The position numbers and the translations under genes are program-made. Positions 7,141-14,410 of a DNA stretch of 20,048 nt are shown in pieces. The notes under the pieces are model-generated. The model saw only the letters and a program-made list of their open reading frames with translations. It was not told the DNA's origin and ran no database searches. Within the stretch, counting starts at the first letter, position 1, and each line of letters starts with the position of its first letter. This stretch comes from a virus. The stretch spans positions 1 to 20,048 of IMG/VR virus record IMGVR_UViG_3300044302_004889, one strand, 5' to 3'.

Positions 7141-9054
7141 TTATTGTTCCTTAATATTTGATTCATCAAGGAGCGAACTTTTCGCCTTATTTTGCTCAAA
7201 TACCAATTTCTTTTCAGAAGGGATTGATTTTAACATACCCTGATGTTGTAAGTAATTTGAGTTACTTTCTAATGCTAATGGACTTTTATTAGGATCATTT
7301 ACATCTTTTTTCATTCCTTGGGCACCTAATCTATCTTTTCCAAAATTATCATCTTGTGTATTTCTTTTAGATGCTTTTTCTGCTGGTCTTCCTAATGGGG
7401 TTGTATCTTTTGTTCCATCTTTATAACCATCAGGAACATTACCCGGGTCTGTATACATTCTACCTTTACCATATAATGAAGCTAAATCATGAGGTGTTCC
7501 ATATGATTTCCCAGTTTCAATAGGATCATTACCTTCTGCTTCAATTTGAGAAATTCTAAATTGACGTTTAGCATCTTCTCTTACTAAATCCCTATATTCT
7601 TCATAATTATCTTCACTTAAATGGAATATATTCTCATAAATCCATTCTGTTGGCAATAATTTATTTTCCATCATTTGGGCAGCTAAATCAACTTTTTCTT
7701 TCATTAATGCTATTCTTTCTTGATCATAAATGATTGAAGGATTAGTTAATGATAATTCAAAATTTCCTAATTGTTCATCTCTATAACCTTGAGTATATAA
7801 ATGAACTAATGCTATTTTATATAATTCAGAAACAACTATTCTTTGAATTCTTTCTATTGTACGAGCAAATCTAATATCTTGAGCTGCTAATGTAGCTTTA
7901 CCTTCTACATTTTCATCATACCCCATAAATGCTTTTGGAACTTTTAAAGCTGCAAATAATTTATCTCTTAAATATTCAACATCTTCAATTCCATTCCATT
8001 GTAATCCATTTAAATTTTCTATTTTTGTTGCTTGATCATTTCCTCTAACAGGTATATAATAATCTTCTAATATATTTTGCATATTATATTTTAAATTATA
8101 TTCACCTGTTTTTTCATCTATAAATGGAGTTCTTTTTAATTTACTTAAAGTTTTTTCCATAAATGCATCTACTTCATTTGGTGGAATAGCTCCTACATTC
8201 ATATAAAATATACGTTTTTCAGGTGCACGTACAATTCTATGAATTAACATTGCATCTTCCATTAAAGTATATTGCTTAAATAATTTTCTTGCTGGTTCAA
8301 TATATGATCTACCATAAGGTAAGAAATTCATATCAGATAATAATCTAAAATGAGCCATTTCATAATTATCAAATATAATAGAACTTGCTTGATTTCCTGC
8401 ATTTGGTACATTATAATATCCATAAGTTGATGTTGAAACCCCATCTGGTTCAAATCTAAATCTAACATCTTGAGGATTTGTTTCTTCGCCTGTTTCAGGA
8501 TCAGTACCTATGCCTCCTTCTACTCTTTCAATATGAAAAGCTGTATAAGGGATAACATTATACACCCCAAATTTTTCAGCTATTTCTAATTTTAAAAAGA
8601 AATCTCCATACTTACACATATTACGTATCCATGACCAAAGATTAAATTCTATATTTAATACATCATAAAATAAATTATATAATATTTTTTGTATATCTTC
8701 ATCTGCAGATTTAATTGATAAAACTTCACCCATATCATTTTTTAGAGTTGCTTCATCTGCTACAATATCTAATGCTGAAGCTACTATAGCATCCATATCC
8801 ATTGCATCATAATCTGAATATAATAAAGGACGCATAACTTGATAGTTAAATGCATTTTGTTGTCCATATATTGAAGTACCTGAGTTTGAGTAAATTCTAT
8901 TAAATCTATCTACTAAGGCATTTGTTTCTAAATTTCCAGTTCGTTGTGCTTGATTTACATCAAACACTTTAAGTTGATCACCCCCAACATTACGAATTAT
9001 TACATCTGTTGAAAATAATCTTCTTAGTCTTGAAAATAAACTTGTATTTGCCAT
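7141..9054 (-). CDS. gp20: Portal vertex protein gp20
   Basis: This is the dodecameric portal ring that starts prohead assembly, docks the terminase and later joins the neck. The 637-residue protein shows family hallmarks: MRPLLYSDYDAMDMDAIVAS near 74-93, SALDIVADEATLKND, FNLWSWIRNMCKYGDFFLKL, RIVRAPEKRIFYMNVGAIP and KVPKAFMGYDENVEGKATL. It follows the terminase gene directly. T4 gp20 is about 524 residues; the surplus is a hydrophilic, low-complexity C-terminal tail of about 126 residues, rich in Lys, Asp, Asn and Pro. That tail contains GYKDGTKD, similar to the scaffold repeat. The ATG at 9054 lies in an A-rich leader with a TATTTATA motif 13 nt upstream. Confidence 0.97.
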   Translation of the reverse strand: MANTSLFSRLRRLFSTDVIIRNVGGDQLKVFDVNQAQRTGNLETNALVDRFNRIYSNSGTSIYGQQNAFNYQVMRPLLYSDYDAMDMDAIVASALDIVADEATLKNDMGEVLSIKSADEDIQKILYNLFYDVLNIEFNLWSWIRNMCKYGDFFLKLEIAEKFGVYNVIPYTAFHIERVEGGIGTDPETGEETNPQDVRFRFEPDGVSTSTYGYYNVPNAGNQASSIIFDNYEMAHFRLLSDMNFLPYGRSYIEPARKLFKQYTLMEDAMLIHRIVRAPEKRIFYMNVGAIPPNEVDAFMEKTLSKLKRTPFIDEKTGEYNLKYNMQNILEDYYIPVRGNDQATKIENLNGLQWNGIEDVEYLRDKLFAALKVPKAFMGYDENVEGKATLAAQDIRFARTIERIQRIVVSELYKIALVHLYTQGYRDEQLGNFELSLTNPSIIYDQERIALMKEKVDLAAQMMENKLLPTEWIYENIFHLSEDNYEEYRDLVREDAKRQFRISQIEAEGNDPIETGKSYGTPHDLASLYGKGRMYTDPGNVPDGYKDGTKDTTPLGRPAEKASKRNTQDDNFGKDRLGAQGMKKDVNDPNKSPLALESNSNYLQHQGMLKSIPSEKKLVFEQNKAKSSLLDESNIKEQ

Positions 9055-9066
9055 GTTCTATTTTTT

Positions 9067-9074
9067 TATAAATA
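9067..9074 (-). promoter_or_regulatory. TATTTATA motif upstream of portal gene
   Basis: The coding strand reads TTTAATATTTATAAAAAAA right after the terminase stop; the core 9074-9067 is 13 nt from the portal ATG. The string also contains TATAAAAA, one base from the T4 late promoter. It is nearly identical over 13 bases to the copy at 16558. A promoter here would leave only a very short leader, which an SD-independent host might tolerate. Confidence 0.48.
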
Positions 9075-10649
9075 TTAAATTAACCAACTTATGTCGTGGT
9101 CTTTTCCACCTATGTTGGTTTTATATGGATTTTCTACATTAGAATTACCTTTATAACCACCTTTATATGGAGTTTTATTACTTTTTATATTATCTAATGC
9201 AGCCCTTGCCATATCTAAACTTTGTTGTTGAAACTTCAATGAAGTATCACGTAGGAACATACCAATCCCAAATGACATAACCAAGTCATCGTTATAACCT
9301 GTTTGAGCTTCTGGTCTTCCATTTTTCCAAACGAATACTTTCATTTCTTCTAATAAACGTTTTGAACGAATTGTTACTGATCTATCACCTACAAATTCTC
9401 TAAATTTATTAATACAAAGAGGTCTTGTTCTCATTGACATAGTAAAACCAGGAACCATTTCTGAATTTCCTTCATATACTCTTAAATAAGATTCTGCTGT
9501 CATTTGATCAGATTTTGGGGATTGATATAAATTTCTATATCCTCTTTCTTGTATAGCATCTAATGTTGCCCATCCTATGTTTGCATTTTCTACTACTAAC
9601 ATAGCATTATTATATTCTGTAGCTAATCCTGTTAAAAAATATCCAAATTCTTTAGGTGGCATTTGTCCTTTATACTCAGCTACCTGTGTGTTTGTTTGAA
9701 TATCCATAACATGACATGCCGAATAATCTTTACCATCTCCTCTTGCTACATCAGCTACTACCATATATTCTCTAGAATAATCTGCTGATTCCCAAATCCA
9801 TAAATTTTGATCTACTCCTCTTCTTTCCATAGGATCTTGGATAGTTGATTCTTTAACAAAATCGATCCATTCTGAGTAAAATACTATATCACCAGATGTA
9901 CTAAAATCACAATCACATTCTTGAGCTGCTAATCTAGGATCACCTAATAATTCATCTTGTCTATCTCTCCATGTTTGATCTCTTTCAGGATGAACATCCC
10001 AAGGTAATCTTATAGGTAAAAAATCATTTTGGGAATTCTCAGCTGATACCCATGTTTTGTGAAACCAATTTCCTGTTCCATATGGTGTACTTAATACTAT
10101 TGCTCCACCACCTGTTGCTAGAGTTTGCTGTGCTGATGCCCATATTTCTCCAATTTGTTCAATAAAAGCTGCCTCATCAATTAGTAGAAGAGATACTGCT
10201 TCTGATCTACCAGCATCACTACTTGCTGATGTTGCTTTAATTATAGAACCATTACTAAGTCTTAATGATAATTTATTATTTTCTTCTGCATTTATTTTTA
10301 ACCAAGAAGGTAAACTATCATACATAAATTTTACCTTTGTAACCATATTACGAGCTGTTTCTTGTTTAGTCGCAATACAAAGTACATTTTTATCTTTATG
10401 AAATAACATTAACCATAAAGAATATCCTGCTGATAGAGTGGATATACCTAATTGTCTTGATTTTAAGATAATAGAATAAGGATTATCTCTCCAAAGATGT
10501 AATACTTTTTCTTGAAAAGGATATAAATTAAATAATATTCTTCCTCTTTGAGGATGTTGAATGTTACAGTATTTTTTCATAAAATGAGCAGGATCTTTAG
10601 CACATTTTATATATTCATGTCTTATTATTTTTTTTAAATCCGAACTCAT
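9075..10649 (-). CDS. gp17: Terminase large subunit gp17
   Basis: This is the packaging motor: an N-terminal ATPase pumps DNA through the portal and a C-terminal RNase H-fold nuclease cuts the concatemer. The 524-residue product carries all expected motifs. The deviant Walker A is SRQLGIST (64-71), Walker B is LLLIDEA (154-160, D158 and E159), and the coupling motif is LSTPYGTGN (186-194). Nuclease acids are D300 in VVADVARGDGKD, E354 in VVENANIGW and D454/D455 in YNDDLVMSFG. The length is slightly below T4 gp17 (610), with a short C-terminus. It begins one base after the preceding coiled-coil gene and ends 20 bases before the portal start. Sheath and tube genes do not separate it from the portal, unlike in T4. 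Confidence 0.98.
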   Translation of the reverse strand: MSSDLKKIIRHEYIKCAKDPAHFMKKYCNIQHPQRGRILFNLYPFQEKVLHLWRDNPYSIILKSRQLGISTLSAGYSLWLMLFHKDKNVLCIATKQETARNMVTKVKFMYDSLPSWLKINAEENNKLSLRLSNGSIIKATSASSDAGRSEAVSLLLIDEAAFIEQIGEIWASAQQTLATGGGAIVLSTPYGTGNWFHKTWVSAENSQNDFLPIRLPWDVHPERDQTWRDRQDELLGDPRLAAQECDCDFSTSGDIVFYSEWIDFVKESTIQDPMERRGVDQNLWIWESADYSREYMVVADVARGDGKDYSACHVMDIQTNTQVAEYKGQMPPKEFGYFLTGLATEYNNAMLVVENANIGWATLDAIQERGYRNLYQSPKSDQMTAESYLRVYEGNSEMVPGFTMSMRTRPLCINKFREFVGDRSVTIRSKRLLEEMKVFVWKNGRPEAQTGYNDDLVMSFGIGMFLRDTSLKFQQQSLDMARAALDNIKSNKTPYKGGYKGNSNVENPYKTNIGGKDHDISWLI

Positions 10650-10650
10650 A

Positions 10651-11031
10651 TTATTGTGGTAAGGAATAGTCTATTACATGAATTGTAATAAGAGTACCTA
10701 ATACTCCTCCTACAACTCCAACCCATGGTTTTTTATACCATTTATCAACTTGTTTTAGTCTATCATCATATAAATTAATTTGTTCATGTAATAGTATAAT
10801 TTCTTGGTTTTTAAAACCAATTATTAAACTATCCTGTTTTGATAATAAATTAAAATTTTTAATTTGACTTTCTAAATCTTGTATTAAAATAGTTTTTAAT
10901 GAATCTTGTTGTTTAAGAGTATCAATAGCTAAAAAAAATTCCTCTAGTTCTGTTTGGGGAATTTCTACTATATCCTGACTATAACAATTAAGTGTTATAA
11001 ATGATATTAAGATTAGAATTAAATTTTTCAT
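10651..11031 (-). CDS. Secreted coiled-coil protein with C-terminal membrane segment; u-spanin/o-spanin-like
   Basis: This 126-residue envelope protein of unknown family has an N-terminal signal peptide (MKNLILILISFITLNCYSQ) with a Flavobacteria-like cut after Gln19 or possible lipidation at Cys16. Residues about 25-95 form a probable periplasmic coiled coil, and 103-120 (WVGVVGGVLGTLITIHVI) are a membrane helix near the C-terminus. Signal or lipid anchor, coiled coil and C-terminal helix is the layout of unimolecular spanins such as phage T1 gp11, which is of similar size. TLNC is a poor lipobox, so an ordinary secreted, inner-membrane-tethered protein is the main alternative. Its ATG overlaps the upstream stop as ATGA, coupling it to another membrane/coiled-coil gene. 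The lysis role is an inference from architecture. Confidence 0.75.
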   Translation of the reverse strand: MKNLILILISFITLNCYSQDIVEIPQTELEEFFLAIDTLKQQDSLKTILIQDLESQIKNFNLLSKQDSLIIGFKNQEIILLHEQINLYDDRLKQVDKWYKKPWVGVVGGVLGTLITIHVIDYSLPQ

Positions 11032-11324
11032 TTTTTTCTATATTTTTTCTCAAATTTATCTATTGTAGATTTTGCATTTTGAGTATTTTTTACTTTTGAC
11101 TTTGTAGATTTTATTTTTGAAGATGTTTTTTTAATATTAGCTTTTGTTTCTTTTTTTTCTTCTTCTACTTTTGAGGATTGGGATTTAATGTCTTTTATTT
11201 TGTCATTATTTTCCTTTACTTTTCTATTAAATTCTCTTTTACTTTTATTTTGTGAAGCAAAAATAGCAAATATTCCAGCAATTACTCCTCCTATTGCTAA
11301 TATAATTTTAAATAATTTTTTCAT
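11028..11324 (-). CDS. Small membrane-anchored coiled-coil protein; i-spanin-like
   Basis: The 98-residue product has an N-terminal membrane helix (about 5-24, FKIILAIGGVIAGIFAIFAS) followed by about 70 residues of Lys-rich coiled coil (for example REFNRKVKENNDKIKDIKSQ) ending KFEKKYRKK. The frame is open to an earlier ATG at 11348, but that overlaps the previous gene. The ATG at 11324, seven bases after that stop, opens directly with MKKLFK before the hydrophobic stretch and is preferred. The TM-then-coiled-coil layout with overlap into the next envelope gene recalls Rz-type inner-membrane spanins. Without similarity evidence it could equally be a virion or superinfection membrane protein. 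Confidence 0.72.
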   Translation of the reverse strand: MKKLFKIILAIGGVIAGIFAIFASQNKSKREFNRKVKENNDKIKDIKSQSSKVEEEKKETKANIKKTSSKIKSTKSKVKNTQNAKSTIDKFEKKYRKK

Positions 11325-11331
11325 AACTTTA

Positions 11332-11799
11332 TTAGAGCATTGATTCAAGCTCTTTTTTAATTTTGGTTAATTTTACTAATCTATCTCTTAATTTTAATTT
11401 ATCTCCACCTTCAGATTCTTTCCATTTTTTAGCTGTTTTTTTTAATTCGGTAGAAATTTGTTGTAGCTTACTAGCTATTACTGATACTGAATCCTTAGAG
11501 GCTCCTTTAAGTTGAGATGTTGAAGGTTCTTCTTCATCATTTTCTTTATTTTCAAAAGCCATTGATTCTGGGTCACTGTGAACATATAAATCTGTTGTAT
11601 CATCTACATCCTTCTTATCAACATATCCATCATCTTGATTATCTCCTTCATCAACTAAACCTGCTTTTTTTGCTAATTCAGCACTTCTTTCTAATTCATC
11701 GTTATAATCTTTTTGAGCTTTAACATCTTTATCTGTTACTGCTTCTAATATATCAATTATTTCTTCTCTTATTGAACTTTTTAATTCCGATTTTTTCAT
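11332..11799 (-). CDS. Acidic hypothetical protein, possibly encapsidated
   Basis: This 155-residue product is not recognised. The N-terminus MKKSELKSSIREEIIDILEA is helical and contains I17-L18-E19/A20, which fits the T4 prohead protease consensus. I recall KKSELKxxIREEI-type starts in several proteins of phages from marine Bacteroidetes. The middle (about 50-100) is acidic and disordered, with DEGDNQDDGYVDKKDVDDTT and ENKENDEEEPSTS. The C-terminal third is a basic coiled coil, IASKLQQISTELKKTAKKW to LTKIKKELESML. Gene 16 (small terminase) also precedes gene 17 and has coiled coils, but two membrane-protein genes intervene here and no DNA-binding motif is seen, so that name is not supported. 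Confidence 0.7.
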   Translation of the reverse strand: MKKSELKSSIREEIIDILEAVTDKDVKAQKDYNDELERSAELAKKAGLVDEGDNQDDGYVDKKDVDDTTDLYVHSDPESMAFENKENDEEEPSTSQLKGASKDSVSVIASKLQQISTELKKTAKKWKESEGGDKLKLRDRLVKLTKIKKELESML

Positions 11800-11815
11800 T
11801 GTAAAGTTATTTTGT

Positions 11816-11823
11816 TATAAATA
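11816..11823 (-). promoter_or_regulatory. TATTTATA motif upstream of acidic gene
   Basis: The coding strand reads TGATATTTATAACAAAATA directly after the kinase stop codon, 17 nt before the ATG at 11799. It shares ATATTTATA and the following A-rich run with sites at 7125, 9067 and 16558. It would start a transcription or translation unit covering the acidic protein, the two membrane proteins and the terminase. Confidence 0.45.
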
Positions 11824-12354
11824 TCATAAAGAAATCGTTCCTTTAACTAATTTTATACGTTCTTCCGTTGAACCTTTAATTTCAATAAAATTTTTAATTT
11901 TATGTCTATATTTAATAATTAATAATTGAATGCTTTCATCAATTTGTTTTCTATATTCTTTATTAGTTTCTCTTACTCCATTATTTTCAATTTCAACTCC
12001 TTCAGGAGAAACATAAAAAATATAATCATATTGATCTAACATATGAGCAGCAAAATCACAAAAATCATTAGCTTCAAAATAATACATTGATTTAGAACAT
12101 TTAGCAAACGCCATTACATCAATAATAGTTCTATCTGTTATTATATTATCTTGCATTAATTCACTAGCTCTTTCTGCTAAAAATACTGCTTGACCTTTTA
12201 CAGTGGAATCAGTATTCAAAGGAATACCCATTTCCATTAAATATTTAGAACGCTCTGTTCTAAATTTATAATCTTTAAATTCAGGTAATTCAGCTAAAGC
12301 ATTAACTAAAGTTGTTTTACCTACTGACATTGTACCACAAAAACCTATTTTCAT
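11824..12354 (-). CDS. P-loop nucleotide/nucleoside kinase, NadR/AAA_28-like
   Basis: This 176-residue ATP-binding enzyme is probably a small-molecule kinase. The P-loop is GTMSVGKTT at 7-15, at the extreme N-terminus. ITDRTIIDVMAFAK at 72-85 supplies the Asp-Arg pair typical of NadR-like kinases. The YDYIFYVSPEGV strand at 109-120 and the lid-like NNGVRETNKEYR at 124-135 follow, and the end reads FIEIKGSTEERIKLV. This order matches the ribosylnicotinamide-kinase domain of NadR and the PF13521 (AAA_28) group. The NadR adenylyltransferase and repressor domains are absent. Substrate cannot be read from sequence: nicotinamide riboside or a deoxynucleotide are both possible. It starts one base after the cupin stop. 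Confidence 0.85.
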   Translation of the reverse strand: MKIGFCGTMSVGKTTLVNALAELPEFKDYKFRTERSKYLMEMGIPLNTDSTVKGQAVFLAERASELMQDNIITDRTIIDVMAFAKCSKSMYYFEANDFCDFAAHMLDQYDYIFYVSPEGVEIENNGVRETNKEYRKQIDESIQLLIIKYRHKIKNFIEIKGSTEERIKLVKGTISL

Positions 12355-12355
12355 A

Positions 12356-12763
12356 TTAAAACGGTAAATCTAATGGATCTAATTGTGAAGATCCCATTCC
12401 TACTCTATAACTATCACTATCAAAGTGTTGTGTTGATACCTCGAATATACAACTCCCTTCTTCAAGAGCCAACATTTGGTGAGGTTGTCCTGGCATTAAG
12501 TGAATACAATCGCCTTCTCTTACTACCACTTTATGTTGTTGTGCTGTTTCAGTATCTATGTAAGTATATTGAAATTCGCCTTTAGAAATATACCATGCTT
12601 CATCTTTTAACAAATGATAATGCATTGAAAAAGACTTATCTTTATGAAATACTAATAGTTTACCACAATAAAATTCATTATTAATAATCCATAACTCATG
12701 TCCCCAAGCTTTTTCATGTCTTTCTCCTTTATAAGGCATTGCTTGTAAAGTATGTTCTCTCAT
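12356..12763 (-). CDS. Cupin protein, mannose-6-phosphate isomerase type II-like
   Basis: This 135-residue single-domain cupin is probably metal-binding. Motif 1 is H48-x-H50-x4-E55-x6-G62 in MHYHLLKDEAWYISKG, and motif 2 is GDCIHLMPGQPHQM with H95. These supply the usual metal ligands. The opening EKAWGHELWIINNEFYCGK and the ending FEVSTQHFDSDSYRV resemble the cupin domain of GDP-mannose pyrophosphorylase/mannose-6-phosphate isomerase fusions (ManC/AlgA C-terminal part) and small stand-alone relatives. No nucleotidyltransferase domain is present, so it may be an isomerase-like or sugar-binding cupin acting in glycan or sugar-nucleotide metabolism. It sits one base from genes on both sides. 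Enzymatic activity is inferred from motifs only. Confidence 0.85.
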   Translation of the reverse strand: MREHTLQAMPYKGERHEKAWGHELWIINNEFYCGKLLVFHKDKSFSMHYHLLKDEAWYISKGEFQYTYIDTETAQQHKVVVREGDCIHLMPGQPHQMLALEEGSCIFEVSTQHFDSDSYRVGMGSSQLDPLDLPF

Positions 12764-12764
12764 A

Positions 12765-13040
12765 TTAATTTCTATATGTTTGACCTTTAGGGGCTGATTG
12801 TTTATACCAAGGCAATCCTTCTCTTTCTTTCATTATTTCTTTAAATGTAGCTTCATCATACTCAATTCCTCCTAAAAAATATCCTTTTTTAAATTCACTA
12901 TCTTTCGATAAGGGAACTATTGCAGGTTTATCATATCTGTGATGTTTAAAATGTTCCTCGCCTTCCATTTTAATTAAATAATGTCTAGCACCTTTAAATT
13001 TTATAACTTTTTCTTCAAATAATTTTTTGTCTTTACTCAT
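12765..13040 (-). CDS. Small protein with a degenerate HRxDGPA-type repeat, unknown function
   Basis: This 91-residue, basic, soluble protein has a central HFKHHRYDKPAIVPLSKD followed by KKGYFLGGIEYDEATFKEIM. That order resembles the HRxDGPA...WYxNG...F repeats I recall from hypothetical proteins of large phages and some bacteria, here as a single divergent copy. The tail EGLPWYKQSAPKGQTYRN is Pro/Tyr-rich. It begins four bases after the dehydrogenase stop and ends one base before the cupin start, so all three are probably made together. No catalytic motif is visible. Confidence 0.7.
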   Translation of the reverse strand: MSKDKKLFEEKVIKFKGARHYLIKMEGEEHFKHHRYDKPAIVPLSKDSEFKKGYFLGGIEYDEATFKEIMKEREGLPWYKQSAPKGQTYRN

Positions 13041-13044
13041 AACT

Positions 13045-14379
13045 TTAATTTTTAATTAATAATTGTTCTGCTACTAATGTGCCTTGTGCTCCTGATACTG
13101 TGATACCTCTGGCACTTAAGGCATCTCCTACAAAATGAACATCAGGATATTCTTTTAAACTTAAATTACTATAATCTACTAATGGTTCAGGTGATAAATA
13201 TTTTACTTCTGGTACGTAAATTCCCCAATCATCTTTAAGTGTTGGAAATACTTTTTTCATATCTTCAATAAAATTATCTATATAATCATAATAACCTTTA
13301 AATGATTTTTTAATTTCCTCTAATGAATTAATAGGCATAGCATCAACTATATCACCTTCACTTGTCATTCCTCTTTTACGTGATGGAGAATAATATAAAC
13401 CTGAATGGGTTTTACGGGCAAATCTGCCTTGTCCTTTAGAAGTATCAAACCAAGTTTTATTTACCTTTTGAACTAATTCTCTAGACCAATCAAAAGGTTT
13501 TTTAATACCTCTAATTTCCATTAAAATACCAAAATTAGTCATATCATTTTTATACTTCATATCTTTTTTAGCATGTCCATTGTAACTAACATCTCCATAA
13601 GTTTGCTCAACAGCAACATAAGCTGCATTATTATTTGTGCAAAATGATCTTAATGATACACCTTCATCATCAAATTTACGATATAATTTAAAATCGTAAC
13701 TTACATCAATTAATTTTTGAAAGTGTTTTTGTGGAGCTTCAAATCTAACACCTATTTGTACTGGTTTAGATTCTGTAGCTAATTCATATTTTTCAGCTAA
13801 TTTTTTACCAAAATCAATACCTGATTTACCAACCCCAAATATAAGTTTATCATAAGGCATTGTATATAAATCTGTGTATACTTCTTTTTTTTCAAAATCA
13901 ATATCAGTTACTTTTTCTTCCCATCTAAAGTTTACACCATTATCCACTAAATGTTTATACCAATTTTTACCTATTTCATGTAAATAATCAGTTCCTACAT
14001 GCCATACAGGGAATAATCTTAAACCAAAATAAGGTTTAATAAATTCTGGTTCTGCTACTGGATTAGAGCATTGAACTTCTTCTGGTTTAGGGTGAAAACG
14101 TTTGAAATTTTCTATTACCTGATCCATTAACTCCATTGCTTTTTCATCACCAGTATATTTAGATAAATGACCTCCAATTGAAGTATGATATGTTAATTTA
14201 CCATCAGACCAACCACCAGCTCCTAAGAATCCAGTCATTACTTCTTCAGGTAGCCTTTTATTAGGATCTTTACCCATATCAATGATGGTTATATGTCCAT
14301 CAAATTTATTATCTACTAATTTAGTGGCAGCATTAATTCCTGCTACTCCTGCTCCTACAATTACAACGTGTTTTCTCAT
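13045..14379 (-). CDS. FAD-dependent dehydrogenase, COG2509-like
   Basis: This 444-residue flavoprotein oxidoreductase has a Rossmann dinucleotide-binding start (VVIVGAGVAGINAA, G9/G11/G14), with the acidic ribose-binding residue at the end of strand 2 in TIIDMGKD. GAGGWSDGKLTYHTSIGG at 53-70 matches the SDGKx signature of the uncharacterised COG2509 dehydrogenases. A second FAD motif, FVGDALSARGITVSGAQGT at about 416-434, precedes the C-terminal helix. LIFGVGKSG at about 180-188 fits the central FAD/NAD(P)-fold junction. The whole family fold appears intact, with no frameshift. The substrate is unknown. It follows a strong terminator and heads the small protein-cupin-kinase series. Its place within a phage structural region is unusual, and auxiliary metabolism is the likeliest role. 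Confidence 0.88.
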   Translation of the reverse strand: MRKHVVIVGAGVAGINAATKLVDNKFDGHITIIDMGKDPNKRLPEEVMTGFLGAGGWSDGKLTYHTSIGGHLSKYTGDEKAMELMDQVIENFKRFHPKPEEVQCSNPVAEPEFIKPYFGLRLFPVWHVGTDYLHEIGKNWYKHLVDNGVNFRWEEKVTDIDFEKKEVYTDLYTMPYDKLIFGVGKSGIDFGKKLAEKYELATESKPVQIGVRFEAPQKHFQKLIDVSYDFKLYRKFDDEGVSLRSFCTNNNAAYVAVEQTYGDVSYNGHAKKDMKYKNDMTNFGILMEIRGIKKPFDWSRELVQKVNKTWFDTSKGQGRFARKTHSGLYYSPSRKRGMTSEGDIVDAMPINSLEEIKKSFKGYYDYIDNFIEDMKKVFPTLKDDWGIYVPEVKYLSPEPLVDYSNLSLKEYPDVHFVGDALSARGITVSGAQGTLVAEQLLIKN

Positions 14380-14391
14380 TTAGTATTTTAA

Positions 14392-14407
14392 TTTATTACG
14401 TGAATAT
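14392..14407 (-). promoter_or_regulatory. Candidate promoter between terminator and dehydrogenase gene
   Basis: The coding strand reads ATATTCACGTAATAAA just after the terminator T-run and 13 nt before the ATG at 14379. It resembles ATATTCATATACGTATAAA in the other post-terminator gap (3345-3363). Some signal is needed here if the terminator is efficient. Neither a clear T4 late promoter nor the Bacteroidetes TAnnTTTG box is present, so this is weak. Confidence 0.22.
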
Positions 14408-14410
14408 ACG

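Noticed and set aside
11325-11348. Upstream start for the small membrane protein (MNQCSNKV extension)
   Set aside because: It overlaps the previous gene by 17 bases and separates the MKKLFK membrane-anchor start from the N-terminus; the ATG at 11324 fits better.
11332-11799. Small terminase subunit (gp16) for the acidic coiled-coil protein
   Set aside because: Only position near gp17 and a coiled coil support it; there is no DNA-binding motif, and two membrane-protein genes lie between.
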